From positions 710,178 through 774,177 of the forward strand of contig BJOX01000157.1 of the NCBI GenBank assembly GCA_009731375.1: a stretch of DNA of 64,000 bases. The letters are read 5' to 3'. How positions within the stretch are numbered: the first letter of the stretch is position 1; each line of letters opens with the position of its first letter. Position numbers and translations under genes: made by a program. The notes under the pieces were generated by a model. It was given only the letters and a program-made list of their open reading frames with translations, ran no database searches and was not told the DNA's origin. Below, piece after piece: positions 48,835-59,835 of the stretch. Source of the DNA: Paulinella micropora. Taxonomy: Eukaryota; Cercozoa; Imbricatea; Euglyphida.

Positions 48835-49518
48835 TTGGGAGCCAAATATTACATGAGAGAGAAAGAAGCTAAGCTAAACAGGTTGCTCTATGCTTTCCTA
48901 TTCCAATCATGCGCACACGATAGAAAGGTGATGATCATAATGAGGCAGGGGGATACAGGTGGTGTAAAGTGTTTGCTCGCCCTCAAAAAACATTATGGAG
49001 GTCTCGACCTCATAAGGTTTGAAGAGAACCCAGAAGAATTATACCATTCGTACCCCAAAAAGGTTAGTGAGGTGAGTAGCTGGCTAGCTGACTATCTCAC
49101 TACTATCAAGACGCAGGAGAAGACGATGGGAGTGATACCAGAGATGATGAAGACAGGCATGATCATGAAGAAATTAAAGCATCTACCCCCTTATCAAACC
49201 TACTATCGCAACACCTGGTGTTCTCTCTTGCCTACTCAAAGACCTAAACTGTCAGAATTTATCAAGGTAGTAGAACAGCTAGCTCAGAGCAACGTATCAG
49301 ACACTAGAATGCGTAAACTCTATGGATCTGGTAGTTCTAAGAGTGACCCTATCACTATCAACAAAGTAGCAGGAATAGCTCAGGGCAAGAAGAAGGGCAA
49401 GCTGTCACAGACTTATGGCGAGGGAGAGGACAGTATTTGCTGGAACTGCCTCTTCCCTGACCATAAAATAGCTTTCTGTCTAGTCAGGTGTCAGCTCAAA
49501 GATTGTCCCAAGGACTGA
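48835..49518 (+). CDS. copia Gag, capsid region with CCHC zinc knuckle
   Basis: A 227-aa frame. A helical Gag region (LLALKKHYGG, SEVSSWLADYLTTIKTQEKT, LPPYQTYYRNTWCSLLP) fits the UBN2/Gag pattern of copia elements. It is followed by CWNCLFPDHKIAFC, an exact C-x2-C-x4-H-x4-C zinc knuckle (about 49,438-49,479) that binds the RNA genome. A stop follows shortly after. Downstream frames are Lys/Glu-rich linker sequence. Confidence 0.8.
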   Translation: MGAKYYMREKEAKLNRLLYAFLFQSCAHDRKVMIIMRQGDTGGVKCLLALKKHYGGLDLIRFEENPEELYHSYPKKVSEVSSWLADYLTTIKTQEKTMGVIPEMMKTGMIMKKLKHLPPYQTYYRNTWCSLLPTQRPKLSEFIKVVEQLAQSNVSDTRMRKLYGSGSSKSDPITINKVAGIAQGKKKGKLSQTYGEGEDSICWNCLFPDHKIAFCLVRCQLKDCPKD

Positions 49519-49527
49519 CACGGTTCC

Positions 49528-50715
49528 TTGAGATGCCCCATAAGGAGAACTAGGGTCTCTGAGAAGTTGCGTGGAAAGGAGAAGAGAGAGGACAGTCAGA
49601 GTGAGAAGACAGACAGACACAAGAAGAAAGAAGAAGAAAGAGCAAAGAAGAAGAAGAAGGAAGGCAGCAGAGGAGAGAGACGAAAGCTGAAAGCAGCAGA
49701 CTTCACTAAAAAGAAGAAAATGATAAGCCTAAACGCCGAATCATCTGACTCCTCTAACTCACCCTCTCACTCTGAAAGTGAAGAAGAAGATGAACCCCCA
49801 ACTAACCAGTCCCCTTCTGAGTCTGAAGAAGAATCAGAAGTGGATGGTGAGTTGAAGTGGGGATTCACCACATGGCCATTATGATAATGGGGAAAGAAAG
49901 AGAAGACGACAGTGGTATGTATGTCGAGGAAGATGACCCCCCACTTTCAACTAACACCCTCGAAGATGACAGTGGTATGAGCATCGAGGAAGACAACCCC
50001 CCATCTTCAACTAAAACCCTCATGCCAATTTTGTCTCACGCATCTAAGCCACCTGGCGCAAGAAGTAGAGGGGGAGGAGGTGGTGAGGGTAGTGTGCGTA
50101 GAAGAGAGCAGAAAGGACATGCATCATCTACACAAAACGACTCCACACACACTCGCCCCACTATCCCACCCCTTCACGAGAATAAGTTTTTAACCACCCT
50201 TGATAATATGGCTGGCGACCCAGCTCCCCTAAACCAAATCATACCTTTGGAAGGGAATTGGGCCATCAGACGTACAAGGGTAGGTTACGTAAAAATCATC
50301 GTGAAAAGGTACAACCCTGTCACGTTACGAGAAGTAGGTGGCCCACCCCTCAACCTCCACAGTAGACCAGTACGTACAGACAGTTGTCATGTCACGAGCA
50401 GTAAACAGTGTGAGGCAACAGTGCCAGACACAGGGGTTAGGTGCTCATGGAGGTTGGGGGCGGCGAGGAAGGGAGTGCAAGGTGGGAGGTGTGCAGCTAG
50501 ACTGATAGATCACGACTTCTGTTCACTTCACGTTGATCAAGAGAGGAAGAGAGAGGAGATATTGACCAAGTACAGAGAAAAACTGAACTTAGGATTGCTT
50601 CCTCCCCATGATGCTATGTATTATGAACCCGCCACTTTGTTTACACACGTCACTTTGTGGAGAGAAAGTACCATTCGTATTCAATCCAGCATCACAACTA
50701 CCTCTCTTCTCGCAC

Positions 50716-50749
<34 letters not shown>

Positions 50750-50915
50750 CACTACTACAACTACATACATAGAAGGAGTGGGAGAAGTAGGGGAAGGAGT
50801 AGGGGGAGCAGTAGAGGGGGTAGCTGGTGTGCGTGACCCTGGATTGTCTGTACCTCTTGTCTGTATTAACTTTGACTCACATCTCGTCTTTGCAACCTGC
50901 CACTGTATTATTTAA
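49528..50915 (+). pseudogene. copia gag-pol linker: low-complexity and Cys/His-rich region
   Basis: Two overlapping registers (49,528-49,884; 49,857-50,915). The first is almost purely Lys/Arg/Glu/Ser. The second includes a duplicated acidic block (EDDSGM...EEDDPP), an Arg/Gly stretch and CEATVPDTGVRCSWR...GGRC...HDFCSLHVD, a probable zinc-binding Cys/His cluster not typical of copia Gag. A (TAC)n/(ACT)n run encodes poly-Thr at about 50,714-50,765. Function unknown. Confidence 0.45.
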
Positions 50916-51939
50916 TACATCCTCATCATCTTTATTTGGACCTCCTGTGGCCATGGAAGAAGAAGAGCCAGGTAGTGCTGAGGATAGTAACGTTTGGGTA
51001 AGGGACGGAAAACGGGTGCTAAGGGGTGGGGGACTACCCCCTATTGAAGAAATACAACGGTTGGTTACTGCCCTCAATCAGGGGCTTAAGAGCAGAACTG
51101 TGAGAGATGGGTTGATTGCTAGCCAGGAGGGAGAGTATGACGAATTCTATACAGAGCTATATTATGCTATGCATGACTGCGTTCTTACTCTTGCTACTAA
51201 ACACAATAACCCATTTGCACGGGGCATTGTTTGTTTCATCTTTCCCTTACATGGTAAAAGAGGTAGAGGATCTCGAGGCTGTGTTGGGTGGTGTGACACC
51301 GCCGGAAGAAGACGAGCCCCAAAGCCCACAAGACACACCACCACTTCAGAACAAACACAGGACAACCCACACACTGAATGTTATATCATGTTGATGGACG
51401 GTAACCCTGACCGTAAAACTGACAACAGCAATATAGTGTGGGTAGACGATAGTGGTGCAAGCGAAACACAGTCCCCAGATAGATCTACGTTTGTCAGTCT
51501 TAAGAGGGCCCCACAGAAATTTCGCATAGCGAAAGGGAGCATAAGAACCGAGTACAAAGGGAAGGTTTTAATGAACCTGTCGGGAGCTCATGGGGAGGAA
51601 GTCAGTGTCCTCGACGCACATACCACTTACAATCCACACCTAAAATACGGGTTAGTTGCCACTTCAGCATGGTTACGTAAGGGTTTCGCCGTCATAGTAT
51701 TACATCAGAACAACCACGTGATAGTGCTCAAAAAGCCCATTCTCATTGCGGAAGATCAAATTATGGCTAGAGGGAGAGCACTCCCAAACCACTTGACGGT
51801 GTTTGATTCCCCGGGCACTCCGCCACTCAATCCTAACGAGTGGTATGAGCCCATGGGTTGCCCCACTACTACGCCCCCAACAAGCGAGACTCCCGAGCCC
51901 GACGATGATGACACGTCGGACTCGCGGGGACAAGCTTGA
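50827..51939 (+). CDS. copia aspartic protease region
   Basis: A 370-aa frame in which NIVWVDDSGASETQSPDRST (about 51,429-51,488) carries the D-S-G-A active-site box of copia proteases (family usual: W..DSGA(S/T)). LMNLSGAHGEEVSVLDAHTT and NPHLKYGLVATSAWLRKGF match the later strands. The enzyme, as a dimer, cleaves Gag-Pol. The N-terminal half overlaps the previous register and has no recognised domain. The frame ends before the integrase, which lies in another register. Confidence 0.75.
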   Translation: MCVTLDCLYLLSVLTLTHISSLQPATVLFNTSSSSLFGPPVAMEEEEPGSAEDSNVWVRDGKRVLRGGGLPPIEEIQRLVTALNQGLKSRTVRDGLIASQEGEYDEFYTELYYAMHDCVLTLATKHNNPFARGIVCFIFPLHGKRGRGSRGCVGWCDTAGRRRAPKPTRHTTTSEQTQDNPHTECYIMLMDGNPDRKTDNSNIVWVDDSGASETQSPDRSTFVSLKRAPQKFRIAKGSIRTEYKGKVLMNLSGAHGEEVSVLDAHTTYNPHLKYGLVATSAWLRKGFAVIVLHQNNHVIVLKKPILIAEDQIMARGRALPNHLTVFDSPGTPPLNPNEWYEPMGCPTTTPPTSETPEPDDDDTSDSRGQA

Positions 51940-51999
51940 CGCCCCACCTCTCATCTTTCTCAGAAAACCAACCTACCTACCTATCACAACATATAATGT

Positions 52000-53110
52000 T
52001 TGTTGTCACCGTGCATCTGTGGTTGGCGATGTGACGTACCTAATACATACGTACCCTACTCTACCGAGATAGATCATGAGAAAGATGAGAGGGCTGAGAG
52101 TAAAGGAGATAAAGTGTTGGATAGTAAAGCTTTATGTCCTGTCGTCCGTCCTCACTATCATGAAAACATACACGCCACTGTGTTCCATCGTATGTGTAAG
52201 CACAGAGGGGTAAAAGCCATGGAGCGAATGGCTAACTATATGGGAGTAAAGATAATGGGGAGGGATTGGAGGGAGCGAATAATGAGATGCGAGTGGTGTT
52301 TAAAGAATAAGATAAAGAGAGTGCCCCATTTCAAAGACAATCACCATGCGGTAGAACGCCACCCTGGGGTCCACATATCCATGGATACTAAGGGTTGGTG
52401 GAATACCNNNNNNNNNNTACCACATCGTGGGACGGGAAAAGGTACAAGTTCACCGTCAAATGTCTTGCGTCTGGGTTTGAGTTAGACTATTACCTGAGAC
52501 ACAAGAATGAGTTTTTCACATGCTTCCTTAAGGCCGTTGCCTTCTTCGAACGGCATACAGGAATATGGTAAGTACAAGGAATTTCAGACTTGGATTGATG
52601 CAAAGAGTTTCAGACTTGGATTGATGCAAATCAACCAGTCCTCCTAGAGGCTCCGACGGGGGAGAAACAGGCGGTTGCTAAAATAGAACGAGCCCACCAG
52701 ACGTGCGGCGGACCCGCAAGGGCAGTTCTCAGCGACGCCGATCTCCCTGAGTCCATGTGGACGGAGACGGAGGAAGCTTCTACCTATTTTGGCAACCTCT
52801 TACCTCTTGCCCGTGGCCCTTTTAAGGGGAAATCTCCTTATGAAGTCATTTATAAAAGAAAACCCCTTTTGCGTCATTTGCGCCCCATCGGATGTCTGGC
52901 GTGCATGAAAGTAGACGCAAAGAGGGGAAAAGGCGAGAGGGGGAGGAAAGTTTTATTTCTCGGGTACGAAAGAAACACTGCTATTATCGCGTATACGATC
53001 CGGTTGCGAGGAAAATATTCGGTAATGTCCGTGATGTTAATTTTTCGACGTTTGGAAATTGGGAAAGAGGGGGGCATCTAAGTCACAGCACTCGAAAGAG
53101 ATGATGTTGA
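52000..53110 (+). pseudogene. copia integrase, several frame breaks
   Basis: HENIHATVFHRMCKHRG...MRCEWCLKNK (52,150-52,310) is the HHCC pre-integrase zinc module. HPGVHISMDTKGWW gives the first catalytic Asp. A 10-N gap (52,408-52,417) and register changes follow, with a GEKQAVAKIERAHQT segment where the third catalytic residue is expected. PFKGKSPYEVIYKRKPLLRH and LRPIGCLACM (52,818-52,920) are the typical C-terminal core border. A ~30-base duplication (TTTCAGACTTGGATTGATGC twice, 52,578-52,630) breaks the frame. Non-functional. Confidence 0.8.
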
Positions 53111-53862
53111 GGGCGAGATGTTTTCTGTTAATTGGCAACAGACCCCCTCTCCCCTATCGCAACAGATGACCCCAGAAAGTCAAGAAACCGTTTCAGGGGA
53201 GGACCCGGGAGGAGGGATTCCGGCAGGGGGAGGAAGTCCCGGTAGGAACTCTCCCTCTCGCTCCGATCCTTACTTAGGAATCCCACCCCCGAAGAGTCAC
53301 TCCACGCTCCGCAGACTGACGAGGATAGTGAGGCGGAAGAGGGACCGGTGTTCGTGAGCACGAGCCCGGCCCCCTTAGAGCCTCCGAGTCCCAAAGTTAC
53401 CCAGCCGAGTAACGAGCAGGGGGAGATAAGGAAAGCAAGAAGGGGGCGTAAGCCCAAGGAAAAGCAAAAATTGTCCGGAACATACGTGGAAATCCCGGCG
53501 AGGGCTTCGGGGAGCAGTGGGCTAGATTAATTTACGGGGACAAATGGGAGACAGCGATACGACGGGGGACAGCAACGGCCCCTTCTGCTCCTGTTACCCG
53601 TAAATCTAAACGTTTTCCCGCGCATAGAGTCTTGTTTGACGACGGCGTTACAGATAAGATATTAGACACAGAAATCATCAAATACGCCAAAGTCCCGCAA
53701 TAAACAGAACCAATACCCGAATCTCGTGAGCAAAAAGCCATAACCGCACCACCACCCTTATCGACCAACACGAATCCTGATTCTGATCTCAATACCAACG
53801 ATCCCGAGGTTGAGGTCACCTCAGAGTTTGCGTTCGTCGAGGGGGAGAGGGAGACGGTAGAG
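53111..53862 (+). other. copia integrase-RT linker
   Basis: Pro/Ser/Glu-rich reading frames (e.g. RKARRGRKPKEKQKLSGTYV) in changing registers, with no domain. This is the variable region usually found between copia integrase and reverse transcriptase. Confidence 0.5.
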
Positions 53863-54873
53863 GTGCAGAGAGCAGCGCATAAACCGGAATGGAGATCACA
53901 CGAACAGGCGGAAATTTTAAGTGAAAACATTATCACGGGAAAGAGGGCGAGGAACGCTCATGTTGCGGTATGTGCCCGGGAGGAAAACCGGGCGGAGTAT
54001 TGTCTCGTGAGTGAGAAATTCCCGGAATTCCCCGTAGTACCAAAACCTAAAGACCGTAAACAAGCTAGACAGAAAGAATTCGAACAGCTCAAAGAACTAA
54101 AAGCGTTTGTTTGGCGAAAAGTAAGCGAAGCGAAAATGTCGGGCACACCCATCATTCCTATAAAATGGATAGACACGGTAAAACAACAAGGTACTGCGGA
54201 TGAATTCCATAAAGCCCTGATAACCCTAAGTGGGGACCTCCTGAAAGCTTATGCTCAGTACAATCCTAAAAAAGACTTACTTTCCCACAGCCCAGCACAG
54301 GACCATTTTGCTCATGATAGCCTATGCAGCCTTTTTCGGGATAGACTTATGGTTGATTGACTTCACGACCGCTTACTTGCACGCAAATCTCCCATATGAC
54401 ATATACGTCAAACCGCCGGCCGAATTTCAGACGGCGGACTATGTCTGGCTTTTTAAAAAGGCTCTATACGGACATCCGGAGGCAGGCCGTCTTTGGTATG
54501 ACGTGCTGTCTGGGGAGCTCATTACTGAACACGGGTTCAAGCCTCTCACATTAGACAGAGCCTCTTTCGTAAAACATGGGAGTAGCCCACAAACTACCAA
54601 CTGGTGTCCTTTCATGTTGATTATGGCTGTCACGCTGCATCCCAAGAAAGACACATCAGGATGGTAAAGCTGTTCGAAAAGAGAGGCTTCCGATGTCAGG
54701 ACCTAGGCAAGGCTACTGCATTCAAAAACATTCAGATTATCCAGACTGAAAAGGGGATTGCTTTGCACCAGCGTAAGTATGAGTTGTTAATCTTAGAGGA
54801 GTTGGGTTATATGAAGGAGATACCGGCTAAAACGCCATTCACTTCCGATAACCCCGCTCCCCTTACGCTATGA
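53863..54873 (+). pseudogene. copia reverse transcriptase, frameshifted
   Basis: KQARQKEFEQLKELKAFVWR and PIKWIDTVKQQ begin the RVT_2 domain. DFTTAYLHANLPYDIYVKPP, VWLFKKALYGHPEAGRLWYD and GFKPLTLDRASFVKHG follow in the next register. The catalytic YVDD box appears as HVDYG near 54,613-54,627, with the second Asp replaced by Tyr. YELLILEELGYM is the thumb region. At least two register changes and the lost Asp mean no active polymerase. Confidence 0.85.
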
Positions 54874-55128
54874 CCTTAGATGCCTCATAGGAATGCTCAT
54901 ATTTTTGGTCGTCCACACTCGGCCACTCCTAATATGCCCTTTGAGTATAGCAGCCAAGTCTCAGGTCCCTAATGCGGAAATATCTTATGCTATGGACCGG
55001 ACGTTCTTGTGGCTTTTGACCCCGCGAGCGCTATTTTTCAGGAGAGGGGATCAAAATTTACGGAAGTTACTGGAAACTGAATTCTCGGTTCCCAAAACTC
55101 CGGAATTCTGGAAACCCAACTTAGAATC

Positions 55129-55765
55129 TTGCGCTGCGGCCAATGCAATCGAATCATTGATATTATTGGGAAGCCCACAATACCCGGAATGGGCATGTTC
55201 AGTGTGCCAGTTATCGCTAATGTAGACAGGATTATCGCGGAACAACCAGTAGTTGGATTTTTATACTCGGATTTTGCGGGGGATAATAACTCGCGAAAAT
55301 CAAGGTCAGGATACATCTATTTATTCAACGGGACGCCAATTTCATGGTTTTCTAAACTGCAATCCGTGATAGCTCAATCTACGTTAGAGTCAGAAACTGT
55401 TTCAGCTAATGAGGCAGTCAGAGAACTTCTCGCGTTTCAACAAACTTTACGGGATATCGGAATAAATCTTGAAGGCCCTACCCCTCTCTTTGAGGATAAC
55501 GAAGGAACGATATTATTATCGGAGAGATTGATAGGGGAAGCTAGGACCAAGCACATAGGTCCGGTACCATATGCTAGCGCAACACGTGAGAGAAGGAAAA
55601 GTCAAACTATTCCGGGTTCCAACGGAGGAAAATATCGCGGATGTATTCACCAAAATACATTTCACGGTAGAAAAATTCAATTACCTGGCTGGAAAAATCT
55701 CCGTTTTGCTTAGTAAAGAAAATCGCGCCAAATTCATGATAAAATCCGATCAATTCTCGTATTAG
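55129..55765 (+). pseudogene. copia RNase H and C-terminus
   Basis: FLYSDFAGDNNSRKSRSGYI, NGTPISWFSKLQSVIAQSTL, ESETVSANEAVRELLAF and LFEDNEGTILL contain the conserved Asp/Glu residues of copia RNase H. After a register change, TEENIADVFTKIHF is the characteristic NIAD.(F/L)TK end of copia polyproteins. Ends near 55,763. Confidence 0.85.
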
Positions 55766-56722
55766 ATCTCTCAAAGAAAGGTTTATCATCTTGGACTTCG
55801 TTTATATTCCCGGAGTATGCAATATAATAATTTTCTCGCATATTACACATAAGTTGTACAGGTGAGCGGATAGCCAAGTGTCGACGGAACAGACAGTATA
55901 CTGGGTCCGGTGGTCACGAATGGCCGGCCCCAGGTTGACGGAACGGGCAGTGAGCCTCAGCGCTGGAGAAGGACATTAGCGGCGGAAAAGCCCTTCCCCC
56001 CCCCCCCCGCAAAGTTCTCGTTTCTTCGGCTCGCTCCCTCACTTCGCTTCAATTCCTATCCCTATACAATTACATACATAAAATTCTAGAAGAAGCAGAC
56101 GTGGAGTCCGGCTGGTCGGTGAACGTGCCACATGGGAATGTGGAACAACACAGAAGTACGTCAGACCAGCCGGATGTACCGGACAGGCCGATAATTACAG
56201 ATATTGTGTCTTTGTCTACATATATCATATTATTTTGTGTTCATTTTATACCCCTCTACGGGAAGCGCTGTCAAATTTACAAATTCATACTACCGGATAG
56301 ATAAGTAGGCAATAGTTCAAGTTGATCATACCTTTGATACATTATCATCTATTTTATTTTTGTATGTTATGACTACTTACGTGATCATAGATATATATTA
56401 ATATTATATGTGTATTATGACCATACCGTACCTGTGTTACATATATAATTTTACTCAACATAGGATAGGGGGTGCGTAGGACCTAATCCTCTTCTCGTCG
56501 ACCAGGCCTAGCTTGACTGGGGGGAGCTGCCCTGTATGTAATCTAATTGATGCATACTTGCTCCAGCAAGCCGGGTAGCCACCATCGACATAATCTCTTG
56601 GAGAGAGTGAGGGTAAGAGTGAGTAATATTATTATGTTTTAAGTCTGTGCTTTTATAACTTTCACAGAATAGATGTATTAGGACCTACAGTCAATTTAAT
56701 ATTTACTTTGATCCAGGGGGAG
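55766..56722 (+). other. copia 3' untranslated region and polypurine tract
   Basis: About 950 bases without a gene, with a C run at 55,996-56,007. The final bases, CCAGGGGGAG, immediately before the right LTR are the polypurine tract used to prime plus-strand DNA. Confidence 0.6.
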
Positions 56723-56910
56723 TGTTAGACCTATTAATATAATTAACCGGATAGTCAGTATGGGCCGGCATATGTAATGTGTGTCGTTAGAGCCATTACG
56801 TATGTCCGGCCTAGTATGTAATCGGGCCGTTCCCTTGGAGCCCTTTCCTCAATTAAGTTTCTACTGTAGGACACAGCAAGTATACGGCAGATTATTAAGT
56901 TAGTCTCACA
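56723..56910 (+). repeat. right LTR of the copia element
   Basis: 188 bases from TGTTAGACC to TCTCACA, matching the left LTR. Followed by the target duplication AGAAT (56,911-56,915). Confidence 0.95.
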
Positions 56911-56915
56911 AGAAT

Positions 56916-57564
56916 TTAACAAAAATGAGGACAGTACCCGCCAATCCAAACAACACTACCGAAGTCAGAAAAGATGTACCGCTCAAAATTAACACATGTA
57001 ACGTACGGATATGGGTAAAAAATATAATGGTGAAAAGTTAGTGCCCGGCACCGTAAAGGCCACCAGTACTAGTACAAGTACTAAAATTGACTGCATTAAT
57101 AACTAATAATACTAATAACAGTAACAACAATTAATACTACTAACGAGTAATTAAGTAATAATGGACATATATACTACTTGAACTGAGGGCCGGGAGAACT
57201 TGAGCGTCTAATGAATGTCCAAAGCCGCACTCCCACTTAATTAGAGTCCCTTTACGAGTCAGTGTCCCATAACAACAAATGATAACACTAGCAAATAAAA
57301 CTAAAAAGCAAGTGCGCTATCGTCTCCAGTGGAGTTCGGCAATATAGCTGAACTTGGCACTGTAACCACTACTATCCCCCTGCTATCGGGCAACATATTC
57401 AAGGTCCTAAAAACATGAACTAATATCAAAGTGTCCACAAATGTGCACAGTTGGAAGTCACCGTTGAGCCAGGCACCGGTCACGGCGGGGCACCACACGA
57501 ATCCAACGCCAGCTGTCGGGAGTTGTCCCTCCGGAAGGGAACGGTCCCCGAGTCTTTAATCAGA
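56916..57564. other. sequence without recognised gene between two copia elements
   Basis: Includes ACTAATAATACTAATAAC-type short repeats at 57,100-57,160. May contain the 3' LTR of the minus-strand element at 57.5-60.7 kb, but I found no matching second copy to prove it. Confidence 0.4.
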
Positions 57565-58744
57565 TTATACGTGCCGAACTAGCCGATCGTAAGGCTCCCC
57601 ACGCATATCCTTGGTGTTGATGTCGGCGATGTTGTCCGCTGAGGCCACCTTCTCGTTGACTACGAGCCCAGCGTCCACCTTCTGGTTCACTATTGCGCAG
57701 CGCAGGTCCACATGACCGAGCTTCCTAGAAAATACATTTGTGTCTGCGAGGTCCAGCGCCCTGGTTGTCGCCGTACAGGATCGGGGGCTGCCCCACCCGT
57801 ACGGCCCCATCGCGTCGGCGACCCGGCCGTCGGCGATCCCCTGCACAAAATTCATGATCTTATCCTGCCCATGGTACGCCTCCACCATTGCATAAACCTC
57901 AGCCTCACATGATGAGGCTTCCGGAGCCGCAGGCACCAGACGCGCGCCGGCCGCGGCCACTTCCGGATCCCCGCTCCCGGACACCGCCGCCACCAGCTCG
58001 TCGCTCGTTGCACGCGCCTTCTCCTCCACGCGGGCACTCAGGGCCGCGTCCTTCGGAAGAGCCGCCGACACGTTCCGCTTCAGGCAGAAAGGTAGCCACC
58101 GAGCCACCCAGAAAGAAATGAAAGCCCGCCAGACGGGCGCGACGATCCTCCTGTGTACCCTTCCAACTTGAGTCAGCCCATGACATAAAGCGGGTACCGT
58201 TCGCTTCGGTGAAGCGAATGCCTTTAGATCGTGTACCGTTGAGGTACCGCACGACCTGTTCGGCCTGCTGATAATTAAACAACTCGGGCTTTGAGGCATG
58301 GGTCGCTACCTCCCCGAGCGGGCCCAAGACCTCATGTCGAGTGATGCGTGTCCACAAGAGGACACCCACGATGTGCTGCGGAGAGAACTGCTCTAACACG
58401 GATTGTTTACCGGCCCGCACCCCCGGCATCAACCACGGCGAGTCGGCAGTAGCTAGACCGGTGCACTGGAGCTTCTCAACGGCCTCTGTAATGAAATCTT
58501 CCTGCGAGATCTTGATCGTACGGCCTAACCGACAGTCTTCCTTATCTTCTATGTTCAGGCCTACCACCCCTGTCGGAGCCTCTTGCTTAAAAACCCTAAA
58601 GGCCTTCTTACCGGCAACTAATAACTCCGCTTCCACATCCTTGCCACGGAACGCTCCCATCATGTCGTCAACGTGCACAAAGACAAGGTCCGGCTTATCC
58701 TTACCGGGTAGCCACCTCCAAAAGAAACAAAAGAAACGCAGCAT
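57565..58744 (-). pseudogene. second copia-type element: RT palm/thumb and RNase H
   Basis: Minus strand. LVFVHVDDMMGAFRGKD carries the catalytic VDD box. GLNIEDKEDCRLGRTIKISQ, SPQHIVGVLLWTRITRHE and YLNGTRSKGIRFTEANG are RT thumb/connection. SWADSSWKGTQEDRRARLAG starts RNase H. After a register change near 58,130, ASSCEAEVYAMVEAYHGQDK and KLGHVDLRCAIVNQKVDAG and ADNIADINTKDMRGEPYDRL complete the polyprotein end. Clearly copia-like but diverged from the element at 48-56 kb, and more GC-rich. One register change at least. Confidence 0.85.
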
Positions 58745-59360
58745 GGGCGCCGGCCTTAAAACCCAAGCTTTCCAGGAAAGGCACTAACTTGTAACGCCAC
58801 CACTTACGTCCCGCATCCGGTCTACCGTACAGAGCCATAAGCATCTCCCACACATAACCCAGTTCTTCCAAACCAAATGGCGGCACGATATAGATGGGGC
58901 GATAACCTTGCTCGGCGGCAGACGCCTCCGTGTAGGCTGTCCCGACGTCCCACTTCGACAGAATCAAACCAATTTAGAAGACCGTCAGAGCGAATAGCAT
59001 CAGGATGGTAAGAGCACAGGGGATGGGGAAGTCACGCTTCCCGAAATGCCAGCCTTGGATCATTGAATAACCCTAAGCCGTCCATCGGCTCTTAAACTTC
59101 AAGATCTTACCACCGGCCTCCTTTGTGGCATCCACGAAACGCCCCTCACAGATAGCTTTCTTGTCGACTAAGTCTGCCCGGACCCTACGAAAGCACCCCT
59201 TTTCCCAGAGTGTAGACATCTCTTCAGCCCTAGTGTCATCCCAGTAGCCTAACTCGTCGGCTTTCTTCTCTCCCACCGGCCTCGTGAACGTGGCCGCATG
59301 CGCGGACTCCGGACCGGAGGCAAGGTCATGTGTCCAACATACGGTCCGGGGCCTCATCAT
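58701..59360 (-). pseudogene. second copia-type element: RT N-terminal part
   Basis: Two registers. FTRPVGEKKADELGYWDDTR, STLWEKGCFRRVRADLVDKK and GGKILKFKSRW form the start of the RVT_2 domain (59,073-59,360). KWDVGTAYTEASAAEQGYRP, IYIVPPFGLEELGYVWEML and ALYGRPDAGRKWWRYKLVPF continue it (58,701-58,967). D-V-G-T-A-Y-T-E corresponds to the D..TA(Y/F)L.(A/G) box with the usual Leu replaced. Confidence 0.8.
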
Positions 59361-59835
59361 CCTCGAACTTTACCCAATGGGCCGGTTGGGGCTTCTTCTG
59401 CTTCTTCACCCGCACGGGCTCGCTAACGTCCTGCACCTGCCCACGGCGGACCTTGTCCTTGAAGCCGGGCCCAAAGGTCTTCTTAGCCCAAGCCCAACCC
59501 CACTGGGTAGCCGGGATTTCGACCCACCTTCCCTTTAGCTCACCGATCTCCTTCACCTTTTCCGCTTCATCGGGTCCTGGGGCATGAGCCTCTTCAAGGG
59601 CTTCCTTGGCTTCCTGCTCCGGGGTAACTTCTTCCACTTCGCCGTTAGAGTCTGAACTATCGAGCTCCCCCTGACCCGGAGGCTTCTCAACTGCGCCGGT
59701 CTCGGTCACCCCCACCCGGGACTTAGGAACGAACAACTGATCCAGGTCGGCATCCTCTACCAGGAGGTCTCCTTTGAACTGCTCCATGCTCACCCCCACA
59801 CATCCTGCACTCCTTCTCACATGCGGAGAACACAT
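59326..59835 (-). CDS. second copia-type element: linker frame before RT
   Basis: A 169-aa frame rich in Glu, Gly and Pro, with GRWVEIPATQWGWAWAKKTF and VRVKKQKKPQPAHWVKFEDD. No domain recognised. It overlaps the end of the Gag-like frame and leads into the RT region. Protease and integrase are not seen between Gag and RT, so part of the element is missing or unrecognisable. Confidence 0.4.
   Translation of the reverse strand: MCSPHVRRSAGCVGVSMEQFKGDLLVEDADLDQLFVPKSRVGVTETGAVEKPPGQGELDSSDSNGEVEEVTPEQEAKEALEEAHAPGPDEAEKVKEIGELKGRWVEIPATQWGWAWAKKTFGPGFKDKVRRGQVQDVSEPVRVKKQKKPQPAHWVKFEDDEAPDRMLDT

Larger units (their letters stand above)
24332..56910 (+). mobile_element. Ty1/copia-type LTR retrotransposon, split by a nested Polinton-type element
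   Basis: Two ~190-base LTRs (24,332-24,522 and 56,723-56,910) begin TGTTAG and end TCTCACA. They are flanked outside by the same five bases, AGAAT (24,327-24,331 and 56,911-56,915), the target duplication expected of a single LTR-element insertion. A purine-rich tract (CCAGGGGGAG) directly precedes the right LTR, and a tRNA-primer-like site follows the left one. The coding part, 48.5-55.8 kb, has Gag zinc knuckle, protease, integrase, then RT and RNase H, which is copia order. Many frameshifts make this copy non-functional. A 21.7-kb element sits in its leader. Confidence 0.92.

Noticed and set aside
57888-58787. Plus-strand Pro/Arg-rich frames
   Set aside because: Antisense to the copia RT/RNase H frames, with no domain of their own.
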